Below, piece by piece: positions 1 to 6,361 of a stretch of 24,443 nt of DNA. How positions within the stretch are numbered: the first letter of the stretch is position 1; every line of letters begins with the position of its first letter. The position numbers and the translations under genes are program-made. Source of the DNA: Anaerolineales bacterium (GTDB taxonomy: Bacteria; Chloroflexota; Anaerolineae; Anaerolineales; UBA4823); NCBI GenBank assembly GCA_028687395.1, contig JAQUAE010000001.1, forward strand, positions 1 to 24,443, in the 5' to 3' direction. The notes below the pieces were generated by a model that worked only from the letters and a program-made list of their open reading frames with translations, did no database searches and was not told the origin of the DNA.

Positions 1-285
1 GCCACGGCCACCATGAGCCGCGACCACGTCGAGGTCGGGCGGCTGGTGCAGGAGCTGGACCTGCTCGCCGGGCAAATCTCCCCGGGAAGCATTACGCCGG
101 CACAGGCCAGGAACCTGCGCCGCGTGCTCTATGGCCTGTACACCCTGGTCGGCGTGCATTTTGCCAAGGAGGAAGAAGTCTACCTGCCTTTGCTGGATGA
201 GCGCCTATCCCCGGAAGAGGGCAAGGCGATGTTTGCCGCCATGGAAGCCGCCGCCGGCGAAGCCAAAGCCGAGCACGCTCATTAG
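1..285 (+). CDS. Hemerythrin-like (HHE) protein, 3' part
   Basis: The reading frame is open from base 1, so the gene probably starts upstream; the first in-window ATG is at 13. The 94 visible residues are mostly helical. An early DHxEVGRLVQEL segment and a later HFAKEEEVYLPLLDE segment resemble the C-terminal helices of hemerythrin/HHE proteins, where His and Glu side chains bind a non-haem di-iron centre used in O2 or NO sensing, storage or repair. HHE domains are usually about 130-180 residues, so the N-terminal helices with the first ligands are outside the window. The stop is a TAG at 283-285, followed almost directly by the end of an insertion element. Family assignment is moderately sure; the specific role is unknown. 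Confidence 0.65.
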   Translation, partial: ATATMSRDHVEVGRLVQELDLLAGQISPGSITPAQARNLRRVLYGLYTLVGVHFAKEEEVYLPLLDERLSPEEGKAMFAAMEAAAGEAKAEHAH

Positions 286-336
286 CCTGGAGATGGGGGC
301 GCCCCTCGACCGGGAAGTGGGCGCATAAAACGGCGC

Positions 337-391
337 AAGCCGCACACCGAAACGGAGCAAGCCGCACACCGTTTCGACGGAAGCCGCACAC
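337..391 (+). repeat. Three 22-bp-spaced direct repeats at IS element 1 left end
   Basis: AAGCCGCACAC occurs at 337-347, 359-369 and 381-391 with an exact 22-bp period, about two helical turns. The same spacing is seen for a different repeat in element 2. The likely role is binding of the IstA transposase. Confidence 0.7.
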
Positions 392-433
392 TTTTGAGCG
401 AGGAAAACTGCGCTGGTTAATCCCGAAATGTGG

Positions 434-476
434 CATGCTTGCCTCTCAACCACTCAACAACACGGAGGCAAGCATG
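434..476 (+). promoter_or_regulatory. Perfect hairpin masking RBS and start codon of istA remnant
   Basis: CATGCTTGCCTC (434-445) is the exact reverse complement of GAGGCAAGCATG (465-476), with a 19-nt loop. The right arm contains the Shine-Dalgarno sequence (GGAGG, 464-468) and ends with the istA ATG (474-476). A transcript entering from outside would fold and hide the start site, as in the fold-back protection known from IS10 and IS50. Confidence 0.65.
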
Positions 477-1206
477 ACCCAGGAGCGATTAACTTTGCGC
501 AAGATTCGTGAAATTCTTCGGCTGAAAGAAGCCGGATTATCCAACCGAGCCATAGCTCGGGCGTGCAAGATTTCCAACAGCACCGTGGGGGGATATCTTC
601 GCCGTGTCCAGGCAGCCGGACTGCATTGGCCGCTGCCAGAAGGGTTGAGCGAAGATGAGCTCTTCCAGAAGCTGTTCCCGGAAACTGGAAGGGGGAGTAC
701 CTCAGGGCAACCGCTCCCCAATTGGGAGGAGGTGCGCCAGGAGCTGAAGAAGAAGGGGTGACAGTCAAGCTGCTGTGGATCGAATATCGGGAGCGGCACC
801 CGGACGGCTACGGATACACCCAGTTTTGTGAATACTACCGGAATTGGGCCAAAACCCAATCTCCCACGGGTCGTTTTCCGCACAATGGTGGAGAGGTGAT
901 GGAAGTCGATTACGCCGGGTTGACGGTGACCATCGTCAATCCAGAGACCGGCGAAGCGCGCCAGGCGCCGGTTTTTGTAACCACTTTTCCAGCCAGCGAT
1001 TACGTGTATGCCGAAGTGCAGTCCAGCCAGGAATTGTGCCACTGGATCAACGGGCATGTGCGCGCCTTTGAATTTTTCGGTGGTCTGCCCAAGATCCTGC
1101 GCCCGGATAACCCCAAAACGGGGGTGAAGAGCCCCAACTACTACGAGCCAGACCTCAACCCCGCCTATCAGGAAATGGCGGAGTATTACCAGGTGGCAGT
1201 GCTGCC
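474..1206 (+). pseudogene. istA: istA transposase, frameshifted and truncated
   Basis: This would be the IS21-family DDE transposase. The first frame (474-761) encodes the N-terminal helix-turn-helix (LRLKEAGLSNRAIARAC) and stops at a TGA at 759-761. The protein continues in another frame (from about 755) with GVTVKLLWIEYRERHPDGYGY, the catalytic-domain start with VDYAGLTV (first Asp) and RPDNPKTGVKSPN (second Asp). Compared with the intact copy downstream, one G has been lost from the run at 755-758. The gene ends after AVLPA at about 1206, just before the region that would carry the catalytic Glu, where element 2 begins. It cannot make an active transposase. A programmed -1 shift on GGGG is conceivable but would not rescue the truncated protein. 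Confidence 0.85.
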
Positions 1207-1220
1207 TGCATAATCCGGGC

Positions 1221-1275
1221 CATGCCGATCATGAATTCCGTTTCATGCCGATCGGTGATTCTGGCCATGCCGATC
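1221..1275 (+). repeat. Left-end transposase-binding repeats of IS element 2
   Basis: CATGCCGATC appears at 1221-1230, 1244-1253 and 1266-1275, with 22-23 bp spacing. It mirrors the right-end array and so defines the left terminus of the element. Confidence 0.75.
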
Positions 1276-1307
1276 AAGTAACCCGGAGAAAAGGTGGGGG
1301 AGATGGC

Positions 1308-1385
1308 TGGATAAACTCGAACAAATCGGGCATCCTCTTCGGAACCGATCCGAGGAGGAAGAGATGTCTCAAGCGAGTTTATCCA
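1308..1385 (+). promoter_or_regulatory. Nested hairpins around istA RBS and start
   Basis: The inner hairpin has TCCTCTTCGGA (1333-1343) pairing with TCCGAGGAGGA (1349-1359), 11 bp with one G-U pair and a 5-nt loop. It buries the Shine-Dalgarno GAGGAGGA. The outer stem has TGGATAAACTCG (1308-1319) exactly complementary to CGAGTTTATCCA (1374-1385), the latter inside istA codons. Together they enclose the ATG at 1364. Translational repression of istA is the likely function. Confidence 0.6.
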
Positions 1386-2908
1386 TGCGAAAAATTGAAG
1401 AAATCCTGCGGTTGAAATTTGAAGTTGGATTGCCGCACCGGGCGATTGCCAAAAGTTGTGGGGTGTCGAGCAGTACGGTGAGCGAGTACGTCACGCACGC
1501 CAAAGGGGCAGGGCTGAGTTGGCCGCTTCCAGAAGGGATGACGGCGGAGCAGTTGGAAGCCCGCTTGTATCCCAATAAAGGCTCATCCAGGCGGAAGATC
1601 CCGCAGCCGGACTGGAAGTACGTGCACCAGGAGTTGAAACGTAAAGGAGTAACCCTGAGCCTGTTGTGGGTGGAGTACCGCCAGGAGCACCTGGACGGAT
1701 ACGGATACAGCCAGTTTTGCCACCAATACCGAGAGTGGAAGAACCATCTCAACCCCACCATGCGGCAGAAACATAAGGCCGGGGAGAAGCTGTTCGTGGA
1801 CTACGCCGGGCAGACGGTGGGGGTGGTGGACGCGGAGACAGGCGAGATCCGGGAAGCGCAAGTTTTCGTGGCGACCCGGGGAGCCAGCAACTACACTTAT
1901 GCGGAAGCGCACTGGACGCAGAGCCTGCCCAACTGGATTGCGGCGCAGGTTCGGGCGCTGGATGCACGCAGGCACCTGGGCGGTGTACCGGAAATGGTGG
2001 TTCCGGATAATCTCAAGGCGGGCGTGACCAGTCCAAACCTGTATGAACCGGACCTGAACCCGACATACCAGGACTTCGCCCGTCACTACGGGATCGCGGT
2101 GGTCCCGACACGGGTGCGCAAACCGCGTAACAAGGCCAAGGTGGAAGTGGGCGTGCAGGTGGTCGAGCGCTGGATCCTGGCCCAGCTGCGGGACCGGACC
2201 TTCTTCAGTCTGGCTGAGCTCAACCAGGCGATTGCCGAACTGCTGGCCGAACTCAACCGGCGGGAGATGAAGCATCTAGGCCAATCTCGGCTGCAACTGT
2301 TTGAAGAAGTGGATCAACCGGCTCTTTCACCGCTGCCGGAAACGCCCTACGAGTTTGCGGTCTGGAAAAAGACCCGCGTCCACATCGACTACCACGTCTC
2401 CTTCGACAAACACTTCTACAGTGTCCCGTACACCCTGACCGGCAAGGAAGTGGCCATCCGGGCGACCGAAAAGACGGTCGAGATCTTCTACCAGCGCAAA
2501 CGGGTGGCCTCCCATCCCCGCTCTAACGCCAAAGGGCGCTTTTCAACTCATAGCGTGCATATGCCGCCTGAGCACCAGTTCTACAGCCAGTGGTCTCCAG
2601 AGCGCTTTCTGCGCTGGGCCGCAGAGAGCGGCGAGCAGACTACCGAACTTATCCGCCGTGCCCTCGACGCCCGCAGGCACCCTGAACAGGCTTACCGGAC
2701 TTGCCTGGGCGTCCTTGGCCTGGCCAAACGCTACTCCCCGGAACGCCTGGAAGCCGCTTGCAAACGGGCCAATGCTGCCGGTATTGGCTCCTACAAAGGG
2801 GTGCACAACATTCTCAAAAACAAACTCGACCAACGGCAGCTGGATCCCGTATCCAACACCCTCTTGCCGCCGCATGAAAACATCCGCGGTGAGAACTACT
2901 ACCACTGA
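1364..2908 (+). CDS. istA: IS21-family transposase IstA
   Basis: IstA is the DDE recombinase that cuts and joins IS21 ends. The protein has 514 residues, within the family range. It carries an N-terminal helix-turn-helix (MRKIEEILRLKFEVGLPHRA) and an integrase core with LFVDYAGQTVGVVD (first Asp), VVPDNLKAGVTSP (second Asp) and PRNKAKVEVGVQVVERW (catalytic Glu). A C-terminal region with the common KKTRVHIDYHVSFDKHFYSV segment follows. The ATG at 1364 is preceded by a strong GAGGAGGA, which is also buried in a hairpin, so expression is probably held low. istB follows 11 bases later, as in other IS21 elements. The frame is intact with no obvious inactivating change. Confidence 0.95.
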   Translation: MSQASLSMRKIEEILRLKFEVGLPHRAIAKSCGVSSSTVSEYVTHAKGAGLSWPLPEGMTAEQLEARLYPNKGSSRRKIPQPDWKYVHQELKRKGVTLSLLWVEYRQEHLDGYGYSQFCHQYREWKNHLNPTMRQKHKAGEKLFVDYAGQTVGVVDAETGEIREAQVFVATRGASNYTYAEAHWTQSLPNWIAAQVRALDARRHLGGVPEMVVPDNLKAGVTSPNLYEPDLNPTYQDFARHYGIAVVPTRVRKPRNKAKVEVGVQVVERWILAQLRDRTFFSLAELNQAIAELLAELNRREMKHLGQSRLQLFEEVDQPALSPLPETPYEFAVWKKTRVHIDYHVSFDKHFYSVPYTLTGKEVAIRATEKTVEIFYQRKRVASHPRSNAKGRFSTHSVHMPPEHQFYSQWSPERFLRWAAESGEQTTELIRRALDARRHPEQAYRTCLGVLGLAKRYSPERLEAACKRANAAGIGSYKGVHNILKNKLDQRQLDPVSNTLLPPHENIRGENYYH

Positions 2909-2919
2909 GGAGCATTCCT

Positions 2920-3669
2920 ATGTTGACCCAACCCTTACTGGAAAAACTATCCCAACTCAAGCTTTCCGCTTTCCGCTCCGCCTTCGAAGACCAGCTACAA
3001 AATCCCCAGTATGCGGAGCTGTCCTTCGAAGAGCGGCTCGGTTTACTGGTCGATATCGAGATCACCCGCAGAACCAACCACCGCTTGCACCACCGCATCC
3101 ACTCCGCCCGTTTCCCTCTCCAGGCCACCCTCGAAGACCTCGACCTGTCGGCGGGGCGCGGCATCAAACGAGCCCAGGTTCTCCAACTCGCCCAGGGAGA
3201 TTGGGTCCGCCGCCATCTTAATGTGTTGGTTCTGGGTGCCACGGGTACGGGCAAGACTTACTTATCTTGCGCACTTGGCCGGGCTGCCTGCGAAGCCGAA
3301 TTCAATGTGCGCTACCTACGCACTTCCCGCCTGCTGCAATCCCTCGAACTCGCTCAGGCCGATGGCTCCTATCCCCAACTGCTGCGTTCCCTGGCTCGCA
3401 CTCACTTACTCATCTTCGACGACTGGCTGCGTGACCCGCTCTCTCGCTCCCAGGCCAAAGACCGGCTCGAAATCCTCGACGACCGTTATGGCCGCACGGC
3501 TACCCTGGTCGCCACCCAGGTCCCGGTCAGCGAATGGCATGCCCGCATCCCCGACCCCACCCTCGCCGATTCGGTCCTCGACCGCCTCATTCACAACGCC
3601 TTCCGACTAAATTTATCAGGAGACTCTATGCGAAAAGTGCATTCCCCCTTGCTCAACAACGACAACTAG
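2920..3669 (+). CDS. istB: IS21-family helper ATPase IstB
   Basis: IstB is the AAA+ ATPase, related to DnaC, that assembles on DNA and directs IstA to targets. The 249-residue protein has an N-terminal helical domain (LLEKLSQLKLSAFRSAFEDQ), Walker A GATGTGKTYL at about residues 107-116, Walker B HLLIFDDW at about 163-170 and a sensor-like TLVATQVPVSEWH segment. The length is typical. The ATG at 2920 follows TGAGGAGCATTCCT, so the Shine-Dalgarno GAGGAG overlaps the istA end and the two genes are likely co-translated. The gene appears intact. The terminal repeats that close the element start 41 bases downstream of its stop. Confidence 0.95.
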   Translation: MLTQPLLEKLSQLKLSAFRSAFEDQLQNPQYAELSFEERLGLLVDIEITRRTNHRLHHRIHSARFPLQATLEDLDLSAGRGIKRAQVLQLAQGDWVRRHLNVLVLGATGTGKTYLSCALGRAACEAEFNVRYLRTSRLLQSLELAQADGSYPQLLRSLARTHLLIFDDWLRDPLSRSQAKDRLEILDDRYGRTATLVATQVPVSEWHARIPDPTLADSVLDRLIHNAFRLNLSGDSMRKVHSPLLNNDN

Positions 3670-3709
3670 CGTTATGATTGCTTATCCAGCCATCTCTCCT
3701 CTGACCGGC

Positions 3710-3800
3710 GATCGCCATGCTCTGCAACAGCTGATCGGCATGACCGGTCCGGGTGATCGCCATCACCCGGATTTACTGATCGATATCACCGGAATGCGCA
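3710..3800 (-). repeat. Right-end transposase-binding repeats and terminus of IS element 2
   Basis: Four inverted counterparts of the left repeats begin at 3710, 3733, 3755 and 3778, spaced 23, 22 and 23 bp. The terminus CCGGAATGCGCA ends at 3800. Similarity to the integron attC 3' halves begins within the next dozen bases. Confidence 0.7.
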
Positions 3801-3861
3801 TTTTGCTTCCAAGCCGAATCCACGCCCGCCCGCCAGCAGGGTGAAGCAAACCGTTAGGCGC
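3801..3861 (+). other. 3' half of an integron attC site, truncated by IS element 2
   Basis: This segment matches the 3' half of the complete attC at 4621-4755. Shared blocks in order are AAGCCGAATCCA, a CG-rich stretch, GCAAACC, then the R' simple site GTTAGGC at 3853-3859. The expected crossover lies between G3853 and T3854. The 5' half is missing because IS element 2 ends at 3800. Confidence 0.7.
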
Positions 3862-4746
3862 TCTAAAATAAATCAGGAGATACAATCATGGCAAAGCCTT
3901 GGATTTCTGGTCCAAAAGAACTTATTGATCATGCCAACGTACACCTTCAAGATGGGAATCCTTTTGACTTTCGTGTTGCCATGATAAGTATTGACAATGC
4001 CGTTGAATTAACCATTAGAACCTACCTTGGCTTACCGAGGCGTATTCGAGGATCTGGTGGCCCTTCAAGGAGAGAATTAGAAGGCGCCATTGGCTTTCCA
4101 GAGTTACTTGATCTTCTAGAAAAACATGGGGAAGATCGACTTTCGGGTATTGAACTTGGTGATATTGAGTGGTACCACCGCCTTCGGAACACCCTTTATC
4201 ATGATGGAAATGGTGTTACTGTTGATCCAGAGATGGTAGATGCCTACCACCAAATTGCACGCCTTCTTTTTCAAAACCTATTTGACACATGTATCGAGCA
4301 GCCTGACGAACTTCCCGCATCTACCTTGCTAGGTGAATTTATCATTAAGTGGGCAACTCTTGAGACACGCTTGAAAAACCTTGCGGCGAAGCATCTACCA
4401 AAACATGATCGTGGGTATCGATCCGTCATCAGCCTTTATGATGGACTAATTGCTAAAGGTATTGTTCCAACAAAGGATCGCGCAAAGCTTGAAGAACTTA
4501 CTCGCATTCGCAACTCTGTGGTTCATGCACCTGCGGTTTCAGAAGCTGATGAACTTCGCCATTATATTGAAATTCTTGATCTACTGATTGGGCAACTACC
4601 TGAAGAGTAGCTGCAAAATCGCGCCTAACATAGAGTGCACTTGACTAGCGGGATTCTGCGGCGTTTTTAGGCTTTTTCTACGCCTAAACGGAATCCTGCT
4701 CACAAGCCGAATCCAAGTCTCGCACGCCGGAAGGTAACGCAAACCA
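3854..4746 (+). mobile_element. Integron gene cassette 1 (tandem-HEPN gene plus attC)
   Basis: The cassette begins with TTAGGCGC after the crossover G at 3853. Its end carries R'' GCGCCTAAC at 4621-4629, an exact 9-base complement of GTTAGGCGC at 3853-3861. That matching of cassette start to its own attC is the defining mark of integron cassettes. It holds one gene in the usual direction, with 34 bases before the ATG. Base composition is clearly more AT-rich than the flanking chromosome. No integrase gene lies in the window. Confidence 0.75.
3888..4610 (+). CDS. Tandem-HEPN-motif protein on an integron cassette
   Basis: The protein has 240 residues, is helix-rich and predicted soluble, with no known name. 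Two R-x4-H motifs of the HEPN type are visible: RNTLYH at 100-105, within WYHRLRNTLYHDGNG, and RNSVVH at 208-213, within LTRIRNSVVHAPAVS. Each follows a long helical segment, so the protein looks like two HEPN-like four-helix units in one chain. HEPN domains are often RNases in toxin-antitoxin and antiviral systems; others are inactive nucleotide-binding modules. The ATG at 3888 follows AGGAG (3875-3879) at good spacing. It is the only gene of integron cassette 1 and has no obvious antitoxin partner. A defence or RNase role is inference; the motif reading is direct. Confidence 0.7.
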   Translation: MAKPWISGPKELIDHANVHLQDGNPFDFRVAMISIDNAVELTIRTYLGLPRRIRGSGGPSRRELEGAIGFPELLDLLEKHGEDRLSGIELGDIEWYHRLRNTLYHDGNGVTVDPEMVDAYHQIARLLFQNLFDTCIEQPDELPASTLLGEFIIKWATLETRLKNLAAKHLPKHDRGYRSVISLYDGLIAKGIVPTKDRAKLEELTRIRNSVVHAPAVSEADELRHYIEILDLLIGQLPEE

Positions 4747-4755
4747 TTGGGCAGC
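4621..4755 (+). other. attC recombination site of cassette 1
   Basis: R'' GCGCCTAAC (4621-4629) and an R'-like CCATTGGGC (about 4744-4752) bracket a roughly 130-bp imperfect palindrome. Its central arms GCGGGATTC and GGCGTTTTTAGGC fold against GCCTAAACG and GAATCCTGC. The size is within the attC range. The crossover G of GTT is replaced by A (4746), which may weaken the site. Confidence 0.72.
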
Positions 4756-5473
4756 TTAAAGTGATACACAATGAGCAGCTATAAATCAATCGTCCGCACT
4801 TATATCTCCCAAATCCGACCCCGTGCAAAAGCCGAGTTAGGTTGGTTTAGAGAGCAGCCCACACTCAATTCTGCAATAGGACTGGCATCATTGGCTATTA
4901 ATAGTCAAGGTAAACGGTATTCCCATCAGCGAAGACTCAAGAAAGCGAATTTGCAACGGGCTAAATTAACCCTACTGGCAAATTCACGAAACCTGAAAGA
5001 GTGTCGTGAATTTGAAGAGCTTTTTAAAGTTATCGAGATGTTGCTTGAACCAATAAGCGGCATTGGTGAGTTATATGTTTACGATACTGCCCTACGAATT
5101 GGGGCAAAGTTAGGTCTGTTACCTAAAAAGGTTTATCTTCATGCGGGCACAAGAGCTGGAGCAAAAGCCTTAGGTTTTGATGGCAAGGCCAGGGCGCTCG
5201 AAATCTCTGCCTTACCAAAAGAATTTCGCCAACTTGAACCTCATGAAATTGAAGATGTTCTGTGTATTTTCGAATCAGAACTAAACGATGAAAATTTCAG
5301 AATCTCCGATAAAGTCGGTTCCAAACCGAGTTGGTGCGATTAGGCAAAAAGCTGCTTAAAAGGCGTGCAGCAGACAAGCGGGTATGCCCTTGTCCCAACC
5401 GAGTCTGTCCCTTTGGTTTTTTCTACGCTTTGAGTTTTCTCTGCTACGTCCCACCTGCCGCTAACGGAAACCG
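4747..5473 (+). mobile_element. Integron gene cassette 2 (unknown gene plus attC)
   Basis: The cassette starts TTGGGCAGCTT (4747-4757) and ends with an attC whose R'' region is AAGCTGCTTAA (5349-5359). That is the complement of the cassette start except for two C-to-T changes, which still pair as G-T in the folded strand. It contains one gene on the plus strand, 24 bases from the cassette start. Confidence 0.65.
4771..5343 (+). CDS. Uncharacterised cassette-borne protein
   Basis: This 190-residue protein is not recognised. It has a basic N-terminal half (RRLKKANLQRAKL), predicted helical and possibly nucleic-acid binding. A compact motif follows around residues 90-140: GIGELYVYDTALRIGAKLGL followed by LPKKVYLHAGTRAGAKALG. 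The GIGELYVYDTALRIG piece recalls helix-hairpin-helix-like packing, but I cannot assign a family. The C-terminal part is acidic (HEIEDVLCIFESELND). No signal peptide or membrane segment is seen. It is the sole gene of integron cassette 2 and the upstream ribosome site is weak. Being on a cassette implies a mobile, selectable or self-maintaining function, but none can be named. Confidence 0.7.
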   Translation: MSSYKSIVRTYISQIRPRAKAELGWFREQPTLNSAIGLASLAINSQGKRYSHQRRLKKANLQRAKLTLLANSRNLKECREFEELFKVIEMLLEPISGIGELYVYDTALRIGAKLGLLPKKVYLHAGTRAGAKALGFDGKARALEISALPKEFRQLEPHEIEDVLCIFESELNDENFRISDKVGSKPSWCD

Positions 5474-5480
5474 TTGGCCC
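5349..5480 (+). other. attC recombination site of cassette 2 (diverged)
   Basis: R''-like GCTTAAA (5354-5360) and R' GTTGGCC (5473-5479) bound about 130 bp. The site shares with attC 1 the central TTTTTTCTACGC block and a 3' segment TAACGGAAACCGTTGG like TAACGCAAACCATTGG. The simple sites deviate from consensus, so it may be partly decayed. Confidence 0.55.
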
Positions 5481-5859
5481 TGGAAAACCAACAATTCTTT
5501 GCTGAAACCCTGAAACTCTTTGGTCCATAATTTCAATGAACTCATTCTGAAATTACTGCACGGTGGTCATAATAAGAGATACATCATTCCATCCCTCCTG
5601 CTGTGGCCGCAATAAGCAGCGGGATGAAAATAAACTGTCCGCTTGGATCGGAATAAAGAATCGGGTTATTCAGAGCATAAAGGTAGGAGGAGTGAGGCGG
5701 GTAATGTCAGGAAACCTGGAAACGGATCGCGAGTCAGGAACCTTCGTTGAGAAGGACCTTTATGGCTCACCCGAGGATCCATCCATCCGGTAGATTGTTA
5801 CGCTTACTGACGATGCCATGACAGTGACAATTAACACTTAAAAAATTTCCTTATAAGTA
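5481..5859 (+). other. Intergenic stretch after the cassettes, no convincing gene
   Basis: About 380 bases with mixed composition. A short frame at 5704-5793 (29 codons) follows a purine-rich GGTAGGAGGAGTG stretch but has no recognisable product. A small hairpin with CTGCT/AGCAG arms lies near 5600. No matching R'' for a third cassette beginning TTGGCCC was found. Confidence 0.4.
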
Positions 5860-6312
5860 TCATCGAAGCCGAGAAAGAAACTCAGTGAAAGATTCCGCTA
5901 TCTTATATATTCCATTAAGGGAATCTGGCTCATTATATGGATGTATTTCATGATCGATAAAAAATATATCATCAAAATTCTCCGCGGTGATTCCAATACA
6001 AATCAAATTACCGACACCATCATCTCCAATTGGTAAAAGTCCATTAGGTACACCATATCGCTCTTTACTAATATAACAGTCAATTGATAACCACCTTGGA
6101 CCACTGTGTAATCCATAAAATTGATATACACTACTTTCATATTTTTCTTCGCTGATCCAAAAATTATTTGGTTTTGGAGTTCCTCCATTGCACTGTTTCA
6201 AGAACTCACGGTAATCCTGGGGTAATGAAATACCAATTTGTTTTTCAAAGGCTTGGAGTCTTTCTTCACTAATAAGCCCATAGGGTCTCGCGTTTTCTAT
6301 TTCGATGGTCAT
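5860..6312 (-). CDS. SMI1/KNR4 (SUKH-type) immunity protein
   Basis: The protein has 150 residues from ATG 6312; the frame extends to a TTG at 6324. It shows the SUKH pattern: ISEERLQAFEKQIGISLPQDYREFLKQCNGG at the N-terminus (helix then the LPxDYxxFLxxxNGG signature), followed by YGLHSG, LLPIGDDGVGNLICIGI (the GDxGxGN-like strand) and a C-terminal helix FTEFLSRL. SUKH proteins are intracellular immunity factors that neutralise contact-dependent or polymorphic toxins. The gene lies 49 bases downstream of the toxin remnant on the same strand, the usual toxin-then-immunity order. The region is AT-rich compared with the chromosome, consistent with transfer. Family assignment is fairly secure; the exact partner is inferred from position. 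Confidence 0.85.
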   Translation of the reverse strand: MTIEIENARPYGLISEERLQAFEKQIGISLPQDYREFLKQCNGGTPKPNNFWISEEKYESSVYQFYGLHSGPRWLSIDCYISKERYGVPNGLLPIGDDGVGNLICIGITAENFDDIFFIDHEIHPYNEPDSLNGIYKIAESFTEFLSRLR

Positions 6313-6361
6313 ATTTTTTCTCAATCGATATTCATTACGAAATGTTACAAATATTATTGAT

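Larger units (their letters stand above)
319..1206 (+). mobile_element. IS21-family element remnant (element 1, left part only)
   Basis: This left part of an IS21-type element begins near 319-325, with an end resembling that of element 2 (GCATAA...CGG). Three copies of AAGCCGCACAC follow at 337, 359 and 381, exactly 22 bp apart, the layout expected of transposase-binding sites at IS21 ends. A broken istA follows. The element is cut at 1206, where element 2 starts, and its istA C-terminus, istB and right end are absent. It is a different element from number 2: the binding repeats differ and the IstA sequences are only partly similar. Confidence 0.7.
1207..3800 (+). mobile_element. Complete IS21-family insertion sequence (element 2)
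   Basis: This element is about 2.6 kb with istA followed by istB, the standard IS21 organisation. The ends are TGCATAATCCGG (1207) and, read inward on the other strand, TGCGCATTCCGG (3800), matching the 5'-TG...CA-3' ends of the family. Left-end copies of CATGCCGATC lie at 1221, 1244 and 1266. Inverted counterparts (GATCGGCATG or GATCGCCATG-like) lie at 3710, 3733, 3755 and 3778, so spacing is 22-23 bp on both sides. No target-site duplication is seen: the flanks are GTGCTGCC on the left and TTTTGCTT on the right. This suggests a deletion or rearrangement after insertion. Confidence 0.88.

Noticed and set aside
337..391. Regular repeats that could suggest a small CRISPR or iteron array
   Set aside because: Only three 11-bp copies with a 22-bp period at an IS end next to istA; element 2 has the same layout, so these are transposase-binding sites.
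753..761. Possible programmed -1 frameshift (GGGG before TGA) in istA remnant
   Set aside because: IS21 istA is not known to need a frameshift, the intact copy has none, and the gene is also truncated; a one-base loss is simpler.
5563..5793. Short open frame after the second attC, including a 29-codon frame at 5704 with a purine-rich upstream stretch
   Set aside because: No recognisable domain, and its composition is unlike the neighbouring genes; not enough to call a gene.
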